The position numbers and the translations under genes are program-made. A DNA stretch of 64,000 bases, from positions 38,573,447 to 38,637,446 of the forward strand of contig OY754970.1 in assembly GCA_963576475.1 (NCBI GenBank), read 5' to 3'. This document shows positions 41,880 through 54,589 of the stretch, one piece after another. Under the pieces are notes generated by a model, which saw only the letters and a program-made list of their open reading frames with translations, did not search any database and was not told the DNA's origin. This DNA is from Molanna angustata (Eukaryota > Arthropoda > Insecta > Trichoptera > Molannidae). Each line of letters opens with the position of its first letter. Position 1 is the first letter of the stretch.

Positions 41880-42104
41880 GGAAATAAGAACCCGCGAGAT
41901 GGATTACAAGCCTCTTTTCATTTACAGAAGATTACTTGTCTACGCCAGCGGGACTGATGTGAAATGTTTGTCAATTTATTTATATATTTATTATTTTCTA
42001 ATACACATTGTATTTGGCCATTTTTTTATTTAGTTAAATTTAAAATACATATATCAAAAAAAAAGAACAATCAAAAATATAGAAAAAGAGACTCAGTAAG
42101 TAAA
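41880..42104. other. Possible 3' untranslated region of the 41727 exon
   Basis: Less AT-rich for the first 80 bases, then AT-rich. No AATAAA is close to the stop; the next clear one is in the LINE tail beyond 42180. Confidence 0.25.
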
Positions 42105-42208
42105 AACATCTTTCCTTTACCAGAGTGCAATCACTCGTGTGTAAAGGAAATTCCCTTATGGCAATAAACCCGCCTTTGTACACAAGTTATATAAATAAAT
42201 AAATAAAG
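42105..42208 (+). mobile_element. LINE 3' end (TTGCC hairpin family)
   Basis: AAATTCCCTTATGGCAATAA, ACCCGCCTTTGTACACAAG and an (AAAT)n tail at 42191-42208. It is the plus-strand counterpart of 540-640. Confidence 0.65.
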
Positions 42209-42655
42209 GTTAATATCTTCCAACAATTTTGTTGTTTTTTTATGGGTATTGGAATACATTTGTACGTGTTGAATTCGCACAAACTATGCAGCTAATATGT
42301 ATTATATAATTATTGTTAGTATAAACTCTAACAGGCTTTCACCTAGTGAGGTAATTAATTCCATAGCGCTATTTGTTAAAAATCATTTAATAAATTTGAT
42401 ATGGAAATAAAGCAAAACAATATTGCTAAGATTAGACAGACTTTCCCAGAATCTTGCCGAATGTTCTACATACTAAAAGTTTTGAAGTGGATTGGAATAA
42501 ATAGTTTAGTACGAACGGTAAAACAAAATGGACGTTTATGATTAAATAAATAGGAAAATTAATATTTGAAGATACTGTGGCAAATGAGTATTGAAAACGA
42601 CATTGCACAACAAAATGTAGATTTTGAGTAAAACAAAAAAAAACGTAAATCGAAT
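42209..42655. other. AT-rich spacer
   Basis: A 93-codon minus frame at 42432-42713 overlaps fold-back F and has no recognisable motif. Nothing is called. Confidence 0.3.
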
Positions 42656-43066
42656 TTATTTTTTTAATTACATGTCCGCAAACATTGGATTTTTTCTCCC
42701 TGTCGGGAGTCAAATGATATTTTTACTGACAATAACATCTTAATTAGTTTATTTTTACAAATTAACTAATTTATCAATAGATGGCGTTACAAAAAAAGGT
42801 TTTATCGTTACCTCATAGATGGCAATAGTATAATTTCGTATTATTCAGGTGAATTGTTTACACATTATTCAAATTCATAGAACTTTCAAAAAATTACATT
42901 GGTAAGGGAACTCAATAATGGAATAATTGGTGAACGTTGCACAAGCGCATAAAATGATCGCGTAAACCAGCCGATGACAGGTCATAAGCCCTGTAGGTGC
43001 CTGAGTTCCTGGTTCTTCTATAATATTCCAACTTCGTCGCTATTGAGATGTTATTGTCAATAAAAA
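42656..43066. mobile_element. Fold-back F copy with unique core
   Basis: Left end CCGCAAACATTGG, CCCTGTCGGGAGTC; core with AATAGATGGCGTTA and CATAGATGGCAATAG, as in 30750-31212; right arm GTGAACGTTGCACAAGCGCA to CCAACTTCGTCGCTATTGAG. AATAACATCTTAA and its inverse GATGTTATTGTCAATA close the ends. Confidence 0.7.
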
Positions 43067-43837
43067 AAAACGTTTTTGATTTTATTTGTTTTCGAAAACA
43101 TACAATACTTCTATTAATTAGAATAGACTATTACTTATTATAGTGAACAGACAGAACTATATTTAAACAACATATGAGGGGGAGAGAATAATTACTAGTT
43201 CGACCATAACGAATATTATACATTATGTCAAATTACAGTTTCTCGATGTTTCGATTTTGAATATAACTAAATATCCCCTGACATGTTTCATATCAAAATG
43301 ATACATTCAGTATGGGCTAAATTACCGTTATTCAATAGGTACCATACACCCCCTCCTTCTTCACACAAATTGCAAATTACCAAACAGGTTAATGCTTTAA
43401 AGATTTCGTTTGATCATTAGGGTTTAATTTGAAGGAGGTTTCGGGTGTAATTCGAGCGGGGGACGGTGAGTGGGATTTAGAGAGAGACCAGACGAGGTAT
43501 GGATGTATGTGAAGCTAGCAGTCCCCTATATATGTCGTGATGCAGACAATAGTGGAGTATCGTAAATAAGGGGACAGGTGTGGTAGCCTATAGTACAATG
43601 ATCGATAGGATAACCCGATCATCAAATACATATTATACCCAAATGTCGTCAATTTATACATATTCGGGTTCAAACAGGGATTTAGTGAACCTTTATCTAT
43701 GTTCAAACAAATGAGAGGCAAAACATTTCTGTCAAATTTGAGATTGTAAAATTATCCAATACTTTGAATCTTTTTACATGATAAACTTTGAACCTTTTGT
43801 AAATATGTATATATTGTAAAACAAAGACCTTTTTTAA
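43067..43837. other. Spacer, no gene recognised
   Basis: Contains a less AT-rich block at 43430-43560 (GGGGGACGGTGAGTGGGATT) without ORF support. Confidence 0.3.
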
Positions 43838-44095
43838 TAACAGATTTTTAATTATCTCAATAGAGACGAAGTTGGAATATTTAGTGTAGGAGAACCAATC
43901 AAGGCACCTACAGGGCTTACGACCTGTCATCGGCTAAGCCCTGTAGGTGCCTTGATTGGTTCTCCTACAATAAATATTCCAACTTCGTCTCTATTGAGAT
44001 AATTAAAAATCTGTTAAAAAAATATCTGACTCCCGACAGGGAAAAAAATCCAATGTTTGCGCATATGCAATAATGAAAATATTCGATTACCTTTT
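43838..44095. mobile_element. Fold-back F, near-perfect hairpin copy
   Basis: Arms 43838-43919 and 43935-44016 are reverse complements at 81 of 82 positions with a 15-nt loop. To the right the element keeps its outer end (GACTCCCGACAGGG, CCAATGTTTGCGCATATGC, ATATTCGATTA to 44095); on the left that outer part is missing. A transcript would form an 82-bp double-stranded RNA. Confidence 0.85.
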
Positions 44096-44164
44096 TTAAT
44101 ATTTAAGAATTACGAGGGCACATTTTTTTTTTTAAGTTTGAATATGTCCTTGTAACAAGTGCAT

Positions 44165-44312
44165 ATACATCCTCATACATTCCCTAAATTAAGCATAAAT
44201 CCTTGTGCTATAGCTGAACGAAATCGGTCGTGGCAGGATTCGAACTCGCGACCACTGGATTACTAACCCAGAGGTGGCAGAGCGCAAACCGCTCTGCCAC
44301 CATCCATCTGCT
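44165..44312 (-). mobile_element. SINE-2 copy
   Basis: On minus: GGTGGCAGAGCGGTTTGCGC (A box), GCGAGTTCGAATCCTGCCAC (B box), CGACCGATTTCGTTCAGCTA and the tail TTATGCTTAATTTAGGGAAT. A 10-bp duplication of the GGTTTGCG region distorts the head. Confidence 0.7.
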
Positions 44313-47245
44313 ATAAAGTTAAATCATATAACGCTAAATAGTGACTGAAAACATGATATGTATAATATTAAAACCGCCTCTTACACTATTGAGTTACGTA
44401 TTAGTAAGGGTCATGTAAGGATAATAATCACTTACGTTTAAAAGGGTTTTTACGTGATTTATATTATCACGAAAACCAAAATTTGTTGATTTTTTACATT
44501 TAAAAAAACCTGACATGAAATGAAAAAGATATCACGAAAATTGCATAGATTTTATGCACTCTTTAAGCACATAATACATTTATTTCTCTACGACACATAT
44601 TTATGGAGTAATTAATAAAAATGCCGTAAAAAAGAATGTTTTTTATATTTTTTAGGGGAATTAATGCTGAATTTAAAATTGTGTGACAAACATTCACTAG
44701 AGAAATCTTGAAAATACCTCTATTTAGAAACACATTATATAACAAATTTGTGGGCTTTGATCTCAAATTGGGCTGTTAATGTTTAAATGCCCCCTTATAC
44801 TAGTTGGTTTTGCAAAATTCTTTTGTGGTTTCGGAGCTAAAAGCTCCTTTGTCAGGTTCGTTACTGTTATAAAAAGTGAATTATTTATATTTATTACTAC
44901 GAACAAATGAAAAATTCTTATTAAAATCGGCAAAGAGAACATCATAAGGAAGCCATTAAATTAACCATTAATCTTTTTGCTATACACATCGATACTTCAC
45001 ATATCACATCACAATACGTTCTCACTTTTTTTTTTTCAAAAATTATTGAAAGTATCGAATTTGCAAAAAAATATTTTGCAATCAGGTGTTTATTGCATGT
45101 ATTGCTAACTTTAGAAAAAGAAGTTTGATTCGAAAACCTGAATATTTTGTACGAACGAATCAAACTAAGTAGGTATTTGAAAGAAACATGATACATACAA
45201 TTGAAAAAAAAATGTTTTCATACGAAACAAAATTTTAACTTCAAGATTTTATTAATCTTCAGAGAGTCTTTTACGTTATCTTTACAAAAAAAGTCCCGTA
45301 CATCAGAAAAAATAACCATCATGAATATGAGATATATATTTTAAAGAAACTAACCGTACATCGTAAAGAACCAACTTTGCCTTTATTATGGATATTTATG
45401 TCATAAAAATAAATGATCCAAATCTTCATACATCACGGCTCGGAGGAAAAAGGCTACAAAAAGCTTTCGCTGAAACCAAAAACCATCGAATTTGTATAAA
45501 GAAAAATATACTTTTTTCATAGAAAATTCATGCATTATAAACGAGTCCGCTTGGCGCAAAAGAAATGCATCAAAACACGAAACGTCACAAAAACAGCCTT
45601 AGTCATTCGTCTAACGATTTATTCAATTAATGTTTTTTGTCGAAACACTTCGACGAAGGCAGTTCGGGTTTTGATGGATGATAATGAATTACATCACGCT
45701 AAGGCGAATGGGAGAAAAAATTAGGAGCAGTATTTTCATATCGATATTGACATGCAACACCGAGCTTACTAAAAACCAGTCATTTCCTGAATGTATTAAG
45801 TAACTCGACAATTTCTTTCGTATAGATTTTCAATCTGCGACTGCTACATTTGTGGAATTTTACACAATGCCAGGAGGAAAATTACAAATTAAAGATTATT
45901 ACAAAAATGGAATACTTTCCAGAAACTAAAAAAGTTTTAATAAAAGTTTTTAAGCATATGCACCGTGATTGTTTGTAATAATTTGGCTATAATCAAATTA
46001 TTACAAATGCAATTTCATATAATAAATGTTCCCCGATTTATCCTTTAAAGAGATAATTATTTCATGCGACAGGTTTCGATTTTAAAACATATCGATTAAA
46101 ACAGTTATTAATAAGCATTGGGACCCCTTCAAAAGCTAATCCTTTGATAAATTAATATCTGGATGGGTAAATTATTCTTAATTAGTAGGTAATCTTATGT
46201 GGAACTTTAATTTTGAGTAAATCTATTATATAATATAAATTTTAAATAAATAAAAAAATAAAGTAAATCAAAGTAGTACGTTATTTATAAATTTATAGTA
46301 AATATTCCTCTTTGAAGCTAAAAGTGTGTACGAGGTGGTACAATAGAGTAAATAAAACACAAAATGAACGTTACCATAAAAAAAACGTTTTTTGAAAGAA
46401 AAGAAGTTTTGATAATTTTATCTTATATATATTTTTTTATTTTAAAATATTAGGTTGTAATATTTCATTTGTTAAACTAGCCCAAAGAGGAAAAACAACA
46501 ATGATTCCTTCACAACATTATCGTAATATAGTTGTTAAGTATAAAAATAAATTTATATTTAAAACTTTTTTGTTTTTACAGCTTTTTACTTTTGAAAGAA
46601 AATACATCGTTGACCCATTCTATCGTTTCATACTTTTGGGTGTAAAAAGTTGCGGTGGATTTATGGCCTTGTGAACTGACTAGGGATAATACTAAGTAGG
46701 TAATTGTAACAAAGGAAAATATCAGGGAAAGTTGGAAGAAGGACACAAGTGTTACGTTGATCAGTGACTTCCCGCCCCAACCTTGTTCCGACTGGATTCT
46801 TTGGATATCAGATGGCGTGGTTTTTAACCATAAACCGAATACCATTTACTGACCAGGTTCGTTTGAACCGCGGGACATCGGGACATTCTTCGGGCGGATT
46901 TCAAAACAAAAGGCATTTCTGTTGTGTTAAAAACAGCATTTCCTGTTTACAATCTGTAAATACATACTTAATTGTGGACGAAAACTGTTAAAATTACAGC
47001 TATCCAAGCATTCCTTGCCTAGCGGTTGAAATAAATTAGGTATATAAATTTATATTAAAAATATCGTGGCCATGGATGGATATTTTCGATTTTGATATTG
47101 AAAAGGTCATTTGAAAGGCCCAGTTCGATATTTATATTTCGTCAATTAAAACGGCATTGGTGGTATTGAGTGCATATATGTAAATAAATAAATCTGAGAT
47201 GGAACTTAAAAAATATATTAAAAATAAAAATATCATAGAATACTC
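44313..47245. other. 2.9 kb of AT-rich sequence without clear features
   Basis: No LINE, SINE or TIR structure was recognised. The only block that is not strongly AT-rich is 46740-46930; it carries an 89-codon minus frame (46576-46845) with one hydrophobic stretch (LVSFFQLSLIFSFVTITYLV) but no family similarity or splice evidence. Confidence 0.35.
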
Positions 47246-47258
47246 ATTCCCATACAAT

Positions 47259-47356
47259 CTTCTTCTTCTTCTTTTTTCTCAGCCATCTCTCCACTGCTGG
47301 ATGTAGGCCTCTTCTAATAGCTTCCACTCGTCTTTTTTCTGGGCTTTTCGAACTTA
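47259..47356 (-). mobile_element. RTE-type 3' end, 98 bp, with target duplication
   Basis: The plus strand starts CTTCTTCTTCTTCTTTTTTC (complement of the GAAGAAG tail) and continues CAGCCATCTCTCCACTGCTG and GATGTAGGCCTCTTC. ATTCCCATACAAT at 47246-47258 is repeated at 47357-47369 (13-bp target duplication). Confidence 0.75.
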
Positions 47357-47489
47357 ATTCCCATACAATACCTCGCTGAAAAAGCGAAGCCGTTTTATTG
47401 GACGGCTCGTGTCAATTTGTATGAATCTGCTGGTAGACATTGTAATACTCGTTATAATTGCGTAAATTATTTTGCAAGCAGTTAAAAAA

Positions 47490-47632
47490 TTCGTATACGA
47501 AGTCAGAATAATAGGAGAGCATGTATGACGCGATGTATGGATGTAAATGAGGCAAAACATGTATGTCAAGATAGACGTGTCTGGCGTTCGGTCCTCTCTG
47601 CCGTGATGGTATGTATGTATGTATGTATGTTG
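47490..47632 (+). mobile_element. RTE-A LINE, 3' end fragment with internal deletion
   Basis: GACGCGATGTATGGATGTAA, AGACGTGTCTGGCGTTCGGT, CCTCTCTGCCGTGATGG and a (TATG)5 tail. The usual CTACCCCGTAAGGGACATGG block is deleted between TCTGC and CGTGATGG. Confidence 0.65.
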
Positions 47633-48262
47633 AAAAAATTCCCTATTTGGAGAACGTATCACGCAGACGGTCAAATGATTACTGAATGCTCGTAGCAAAA
47701 TGTTGACCAAATTTGTCACCATAAAGCAGTCGCGTTTTACTGCAGGCTGTATTCTATACTATTATTATTCTGTGAGATATCTATGGAAAATTCTAATTTA
47801 TTTTTGAATAAATCTTTTAACTTCTTTATTGATAGTTCTCTCAGTTAACTTGTTTATTGATACTACTCGAAAATGTACTAACCACGATACTGGTCAATAT
47901 TTTTTTTTTAATATTCATTTTTTACATGGAATTCCATCAAGAACTAACAGCCGAAAATTTTTATCTAATTAAGTCAGGTTTTTTATTTTATAAACTGTAT
48001 TAATTGTCTAAAAATAACGTGAACATAGGAAAACAATACAATAGGAATAATAATTATATAAGGTAATGCCTTCTTTTAAAAGTAGAATGATGGACAATTG
48101 ATAAAAATAAATTGGACATGGAAAGATGGACAATTGACTAAATGGATCGATTGTAATCAAAAACAGGAGATGCCTATGAAACAAATGGCGTGATAAATTG
48201 AATTATGTTTTGAAAAATGATGAATTGATGAAAATTATAAATAAAGTGATAATAAAGTGATA
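47633..48262. other. AT-rich spacer
   Basis: Positions 48060-48200 show ATGGACAATTGA twice (near 48090 and 48125). No gene. Confidence 0.3.
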
Positions 48263-48390
48263 TATAGCATAAAGTGATCACGTAAACCAGCCGGTGACAG
48301 GTCGTAAAACCCTTTAGGTGCCTTGAGTTCCTGATTCTTCTATACTATTACAACTTTGTTTATATTGAGATGTTAAAAAGTTTGTCAAAA
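48263..48390 (+). mobile_element. Fold-back F, single right arm
   Basis: GCATAAAGTGATCACGTAAA, CCAGCCGGTGACAGGTCGTA, GGTGCCTTGAGTTCCTG and a decayed CAACTTTGTTTATATTGAGA arm. The left arm is absent. Confidence 0.6.
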
Positions 48391-48985
48391 AATATATTCT
48401 CATTGTTCAAAAAAAATTTTTTTTTGTATTTTGACGTAAAAATATATTTAAAAACTATATTAAGGAGCGATGCCACAGAATATTAGGTGTGTGCAATTTA
48501 TAAAGACAAAAGGCAGAGCAATTTGCGCCAAAATCACGAAACGATTGGTGATTTTAGCCGAAAAATACCATCAAATGCACGAGGCTGACGTAAGCTATCT
48601 TTCTATATACAATGTACCAAACGGTCATACAGGAAGATCCCCCTTAGACCTAAAACCATTCTCACTGGCATTAAATCTGATGACTGACATCCATGATATT
48701 ATTTGTATTCTCGCATTAACTAAGGCTTTTAGTTGTAGGGTTTCACTGTGAGAATACATAATATATAAAATATTATAGACATAAATGTAAATATACCAAC
48801 AATTTTTTAACCAAAGAGTAACTCTCTATACCTTTTGGAAAATATACATTCAATAGTTTCCTTTTATTTTAACCAGAAAACATGTTATTAAAGTAACGGC
48901 CTTTTGCAACAGAACTAGTGATGAGCAAAGGTCTTGCAGTCATGATATTGCAGATAAAGCATGACCAAGACTAATAATCATACTA
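48391..48985. other. Spacer, no gene recognised
   Basis: A 93-codon ORF at 48470-48751 (+) has no recognisable motif and lies in AT-rich DNA. Not called. Confidence 0.3.
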
Positions 48986-49767
48986 TGTAAAGTCTGATTT
49001 TTTTAAGAGTGCCAAAGCTCATAGGGTGACCATGGTGTAAAAGAAAAAAATATAATGGGATTTTTTTTATCATTTCATGATATAAAACGGTTGTAACTTT
49101 CACATGCATATATCTTCAAAACCTTCAAATCTTTTCATACCTATTCTTACTCCCGGTACCATGCGGCTTTAATGGGTCTATATTATTAGGTATTTTCTGC
49201 AAATGTTAATGGGCATCTCCTGGGAAAGTAATATTTAAACAAAATATTTATTTGATACTTTTTATTAGGAAAATAAAAGAATACATTATGAAGTAATTAA
49301 TCCTTATAATAATAAACAGTTACATATTATTTTACAAAATAATAAATGATATTATACAAAATATTTACATAATAGTTCATTGAGTCAAACACACATACAT
49401 AAATAATATATCTATGTAACTAATACAAATAAATAATGGACACTTATTCTATACTAAGACGGTGATAACACATGTTTATAATAATAATTATATATCGATA
49501 TTAAACAAAAAATAAAATACATAAGTTAGAAATAAAAAATGAAATTCTTAATTTAGAACACATGGTCACCATAAAAAATCAAACGTGCGCTCACTTCGAG
49601 AGATAGATACGTACTGTCGGGTTTGTTGATGTTTGTTGTTAAGGACACCAAATGGTGTAAACCAATCAGCAACCACGAGTCTACTAATACATTTACATGC
49701 GTAAAAACTATGCATTTTTTTTTGTTTATGTATAGAATTGGCACTTTAAAAAAAATCAGACTTTACA
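48986..49767. mobile_element. TIR element, 782 bp, non-coding
   Basis: Terminal inverted repeats of 29 bp: 48986-49014 starts TGTAAAGTCTGATTTTTTT and 49739-49767 is its inverse with about two differences. A second inverted pair, GGTGACCATG at 49023-49032 and CATGGTCACC at 49561-49570, lies inside. No transposase frame. Target duplication not identified. Confidence 0.65.
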
Positions 49768-51229
49768 ATGTACACTCGAGTCCGATCCCATTTCCAATTT
49801 GAATTAAGAATTTACCTACCTGTCACCCGCGTACATTCAAATTATTTATAATTTTCCGTAACACAGGTAGATTATTAGCGAAAAATTCGAAATTGGGTTC
49901 GCATTTGCGGTAGAGAGTAAATTTTTAAGATAGTTTTCAAGATTAAAACTTTCTTAAAAATCATGAGCATCTTTTGGTATATATATTATATATTTTTTTA
50001 ATTGCTATTATTTTTAATTACTTAGTAAGTATAACATACCGTCATTTCTGATTACTTGCTGATTATAATGTTGCGTACCTAACATTATGAACCTACATAA
50101 GTGGATCGTAATAACTGACTGATATTTTAAACAAAGAAAAACAAATTGCAATATTGGGTATGCAAGATTGAAACCCAGGCACAACCGAGTACTTATACAA
50201 GACCGTGACCGCGTCTTACTTTTGCATTTGCACATCACTAAACACTACCCTATATCCATCAATCGCGGTACCGACATAAGTCGATAATGTAGTGCAAAGT
50301 GTAGTCTTCAAATAATTTGGCGGCCAGTCGGATACTTATTTATTCCCTTTTAGTCTAAGTACACCACGCCCCCTCTTTGTGGTCTTTGGTAGTAAACAGA
50401 GGAAGGCATTAATGCACGCAGGCCAAGTATGAGCATGTATGTATGTATGTAATGTCGGTAGGTAATGATGACTGTTTGTTGATAAGAGACCAGGGGAAAA
50501 TTGAAAGTTGTTATTCCCTGGTGTATGATGAAATGGGTGAGTGCATCAAACTACATACATACATAATATAATATATATTTATATGTAACATCAACACAAC
50601 CTCTTAAATTATCAACCGCGTACAAATAAATCATATTAGTGCCTTTAGAAGTTTTTCAAAGAATCATTATTAAAATTATATTAAAAAAGAGATTTGATTA
50701 TCCAACTATTAATGTATTTCAAGAATTTAAAAAATCAATTTTTGAAAATATCTACAAGAAAATTCCAAATTCATAAAGATATTCTCACAAATTCAAACCA
50801 ATTGACATTTTCTATAAGCAGCAGAATAAATTCACAAGGATGTATTACCATTCCTCTTTTACGTTCCTACAACTGCCTCACAACATTTCCATGAGTATAA
50901 AGGTACTAAGTGATTTAATGTACTCCCTTTGAGTCTTAGACTCGAAAAAAAAATAATATATTTAAGAATAAAATCAAAAAAATGTACTGTTTTTTTTTGT
51001 TTATTTCATTCTTGTTTTTGTGTAGCTTCATATTTGTTAGTAGATGTGCAATGTTTTGGCGAATGTAACAATACAAAATAGATACTTTTCTCTGAATCTG
51101 AATGTAAGATACCGCCTAAATTAAAAAAAAATATGGAACATCTGAATTAAAAGAAAACAAATCAAATGACATACTTAATTTTTTATATTATTTTTTTGTA
51201 CATACAAAAAAAGGAAAAAAAAAGGAAAT
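49768..51229. other. AT-rich sequence without clear features
   Basis: No ORF or repeat of note except a short (ATGT)n run at 50436-50452 and a GATGTGCAATGTTTTGGCGA word near 51043 that resembles 31249. Confidence 0.3.
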
Positions 51230-51432
51230 GAAGGAGATTCTGGTATGCCCATGTAAATAGGATGGAGGCATCCAGGATCTCTTACATAGCACTACACAGC
51301 CGACCCGAAGGAAGACGACCACCAGACAGACCACCAAAGAGGTGGAAGGACAGCTGGGACTCAACCTCGCAGGAGAACAACGTCTCTGCAAATAACAGGC
51401 CCTTAGGCCTAACATAAGAAGAAGAAGAAGAA
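51230..51432 (+). mobile_element. RTE-C LINE, 3'-terminal fragment
   Basis: Plus-strand codons give a CP-C-terminus of RTE type (HSRPEGRRPPDRPPKRWKDS), closely similar to 53270-53320, then a tail of GAAGAAGAAGAAG at 51418-51431. AAAAAAAGGAAA before (about 51211-51226) and after (51432-51443) may be the target duplication. Confidence 0.7.
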
Positions 51433-52390
51433 AAAAAGGAAAGTATGTGAAATAGTTAACACAATATGTTATCAAAATAAAAACTATAAAAATATATATA
51501 AAAATAAAAGTAAAAAAGACTTTTAAATGAGAAACAACGTACAAAGATAGAGGTTAGAAATAAATTAACTGATTTAGAATCTAAAAGTTTAATAACTGAA
51601 AAAATATGAATTGGAGGAAAAAAATATGCATAAATGAATTAAAATAATGATACACTTTATGGAATTCGATCTTCCAGGCAATGACTTAGAAGCAAACAGA
51701 TCCAAACCATGTAAAGCATTAAATGTTCATATAGCAAATTTCTGGACGTACCTGAGCAAGGGTACTTAACAGCTTTACATTGTAGATGAATCTACATGAA
51801 TATAGGTACTTGTCTGGCTGCAGAAGGTAAGCTTTGCGACCGCAAAATAAGCGTATGTTTGATACCCAGAATATCCCAGTTTAAAGTATGCACCCAAAGG
51901 AATTATCAATTCATTGAGCGTCTTATCAACAAAATGCAAACAAAATGCTTATTGGTACAGTATTTTATTGGTTGCATTAATGCTAAATGTGTATATTTTA
52001 CTCTCAGAAGACTGAAATTAAACGAGGTTATATAAAAAAATATATACAATTTCACTTGTAAATTTTGTCGACGGATAATTCGCGGTGAAACTCCATTTAA
52101 TGAAAACACCAATTTGTTTAAATTTCACTATTTAATTTAAAAATGGCACTCACCGGTATCGATCTGTTGAAGATCATCGTCAGAGTGCACGAAAATGAAT
52201 GTGAACAGAGTTCAAATAATATTTATATATTGGTACACAACCTTTTTGTAAAGTTCTATCAGTTCCATTAGTATTGCCAGAAAGATCTGATGAAGAAAAC
52301 TGGCAAACAGTATGGTAAATATGTGTGATGAATATAAAGTTTGACATGTTGAAGTAGAGAGAAAAAAATTATATTAAATTATACAATATG
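51433..52390. other. Spacer, no gene recognised
   Basis: A 79-codon ORF at 51796-52035 (+) lacks any recognisable motif. Nothing else is seen. Confidence 0.3.
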
Positions 52391-53390
52391 CTCCCAATAA
52401 ATTATACAATATGGAATACTCCCTCCAACATAGTAAAAATAATCCAAGGATTGATTACCGACAGCTTTACTAGAATAAAAACACAGGGCGACCTCACCAA
52501 TCCAGTCCCAACTCCAATCGGAATAAGACAAGGCGATAGTCTAAGTCCATTCCTATTCAACTTAATAATGGACAAACTGATCGAAGAAGTTGTAGACCTA
52601 AACCTTGGGTACCGAATGGGAGGTAAAAGAGTCAGTATAGTATGCTACGCCGACGATGCGGTACTTATCGCAGAATCAGAAGATGACCTTCAAAGGATGC
52701 TATACAAACTAAATCATACATCACTTAAATATAATATGATGATATCTACAGACAAAACAAAGAGTCTCACGATAAGCAAGAACCCGTTGAGATGCAAATT
52801 AGTCGTAGAAAATAAACATAATAGAGCAAGTGATGGACTTTAAATACCTGGGAATAGACATCACTAGCAGCGGTAGTCTATACGACGAAACATTAAGACA
52901 AGTAAATAAAGCAGCTGCAATATCAGGATGTCTAAAGGAAAGTATATGGAGGAATAAACACATGAATATCGAAAGCAAAGTCCGAATATATAAAACATGT
53001 GTAAGACCCATTGCCACCTACGGAGTAGAGACCAGAGCAGACACAACGAGAACAAAATCTCTTCTGAGAACATCAGAGATGAGGACATTGCGATGTATAA
53101 CCGGAAACACTCTAAGAGACCGAATTCGAAATACCGAAATAAGAAAAAAGTGTAGTACGGAGGACATCGTCAGATGGGGAAGACAGCGGAGGCGATATTG
53201 GAGCTCACATGAAAACAGAATGGCTGAAAATAGACTCCCACGTATCGCTCTCCAGGAGAACCCAGCTGGAAGAAGACCACCAGGAAGACCTCCAAAGAGA
53301 TGGCGAGACAGTTGGCAGTCCACATCGCAGGAGACAGAATAGCGGTACAAACAGATCTTCGGATCTATGAAAAGGAAGAAGAAGAAGAAG
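52391..53390 (+). pseudogene. RTE-C LINE, C-terminal reverse transcriptase with one frameshift
   Basis: The first frame (to 52843) carries GIRQGDSLSPFLFNLIMDKL and VCYADDAVLIAESEDDLQ, i.e. the palm motifs around YADD. A frameshift near 52812-52818 (after VVENK) moves the frame; the second (to TAG 53340-53342) carries EQVMDFKYLGIDITSSG, YKTCVRPIATYGVETR, EMRTLRCITGNTLRDRIRN and GRRPPGRPPKRWRDSW. The 3' end is a (GAA)n run at 53371-53390. ATACAATATG at 53391-53400 recurs at 52381-52390 and 52404-52413, giving two possible left ends for a 10-bp target duplication. 5'-truncated; RTE-like, distinct from RTE-A and RTE-B. Confidence 0.85.
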
Positions 53391-53400
53391 ATACAATATG

Positions 53401-54004
53401 AAAACGAATTATAAAAAATATAAATATTATTGAGAATCAAGAAAATGAACCGTTGTCTATGGAAAACTAATCTTACATATCTTAAACAATTAAGTATAAA
53501 TTGTTTAAAATAATATAAGTTTCTAAAAAAATATGTTGCTTTACTTGCTGTGACCAATTCACGAATGCAGGTACTAAGCACACTGAACTGAACACAGAAA
53601 ACTGAGCACAAAACAATCCCCTAGTGTGCGAGTGATGAAGGATATAAATCGGGAGTAAATACTCTACGGTCACACTCCCAATATCTCACCAGGTAAAGTA
53701 ACTATGTATGTATGTTGATATGAAGCGGGTTGATAGAAAAGTCAAAACATTTCGATCAAAGTAAAAAAATAAAATAAACGACTTGTCCTATACAGAAAAA
53801 AAGGTATTATTTTTAAAAACTAATATTTTAAGGCTGGCATATAAAATATATTTTATTCATTCACTTTCACGAATCACCTTTGCTGATTAACAATCAACAT
53901 ATCCTCTTCAACTTGTAAGTGAAAAAAATCATATATTTAACATTAAATCTGGTTGGTTGAAAGAAAAAGTATTTCTACTGAAAGATTTAAATAGATAAAT
54001 AAAA
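53401..54004. other. AT-rich spacer
   Basis: No coding or repeat signal. Confidence 0.3.
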
Positions 54005-54185
54005 ATGTAAGTATCCTTTTCCTCTTTCAGCCTCTTTCATCATTCCTCGCAATCTCCTTCCATACTGACATCCTCCCTTCAAGTCCCTTACATCACCAAA
54101 AGGCTCCACATCACGCCATCCAGCCGAGCTTGGGTCTATCAACGTTTCGTCTACTTTGGGGCTTTGCGTGCAGGATCCGTGCAGG
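54005..54185 (-). mobile_element. RTE-type LINE, 3'-terminal fragment, decayed
   Basis: The plus strand reads CAGCCTCTTTCATCATTCC, CGCCATCCAGCCGAGCTTGG and GTCTATCAACGTTTCGTC, resembling the complement of GRPR.RW-type codons found in other RTE fragments. Many indels. Confidence 0.45.
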
Positions 54186-54564
54186 CACTGATGTTGTTTA
54201 ATTGTGTTTTAATTTATATATTTCTTCATATTCTTTTTGTTTTATATATTTTTTATTCTGCTATTGTTTATGTTATGTTTTATAAAAATCAATTATAGGT
54301 ACACTGTAAATAGACAAACATTGTTTATGTACCTAATGATTTTTATAATACCCAAAATAGGCATTGCCTGGTGGGGTTTCTCTTGTTTTGTTTGCTTAAT
54401 TATTGAATAAGTTAGTTTTTTATATTTATATGTATTATAATATCATACTTCTTTTTTTAAGTTTGTTGTTTTTATTTTTATGCACTTCTTTCTAATGCGA
54501 TGTTTTTATTTGTTGAAAATGAGAAATAAAGTTTAAAGTGAAATAAAAAATGCGTGTTATGATT
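54186..54564. other. T-rich spacer ending in AATAAAG
   Basis: T-rich sequence ending GAGAAATAAAGTTTAAAGTG (54520-54540) could be a LINE or gene 3' untranslated end. Not assignable. Confidence 0.3.
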
Positions 54565-54589
54565 AAATGTTTAATCTATGATAACTTTA

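Noticed and set aside
46576..46845. 89-codon ORF with a hydrophobic segment
   Set aside because: The hydrophobic stretch comes from T-rich DNA; no family similarity. Mentioned in the spacer entry only.
48470..48751. 93-codon ORF
   Set aside because: No motif, no base-composition change at its borders.
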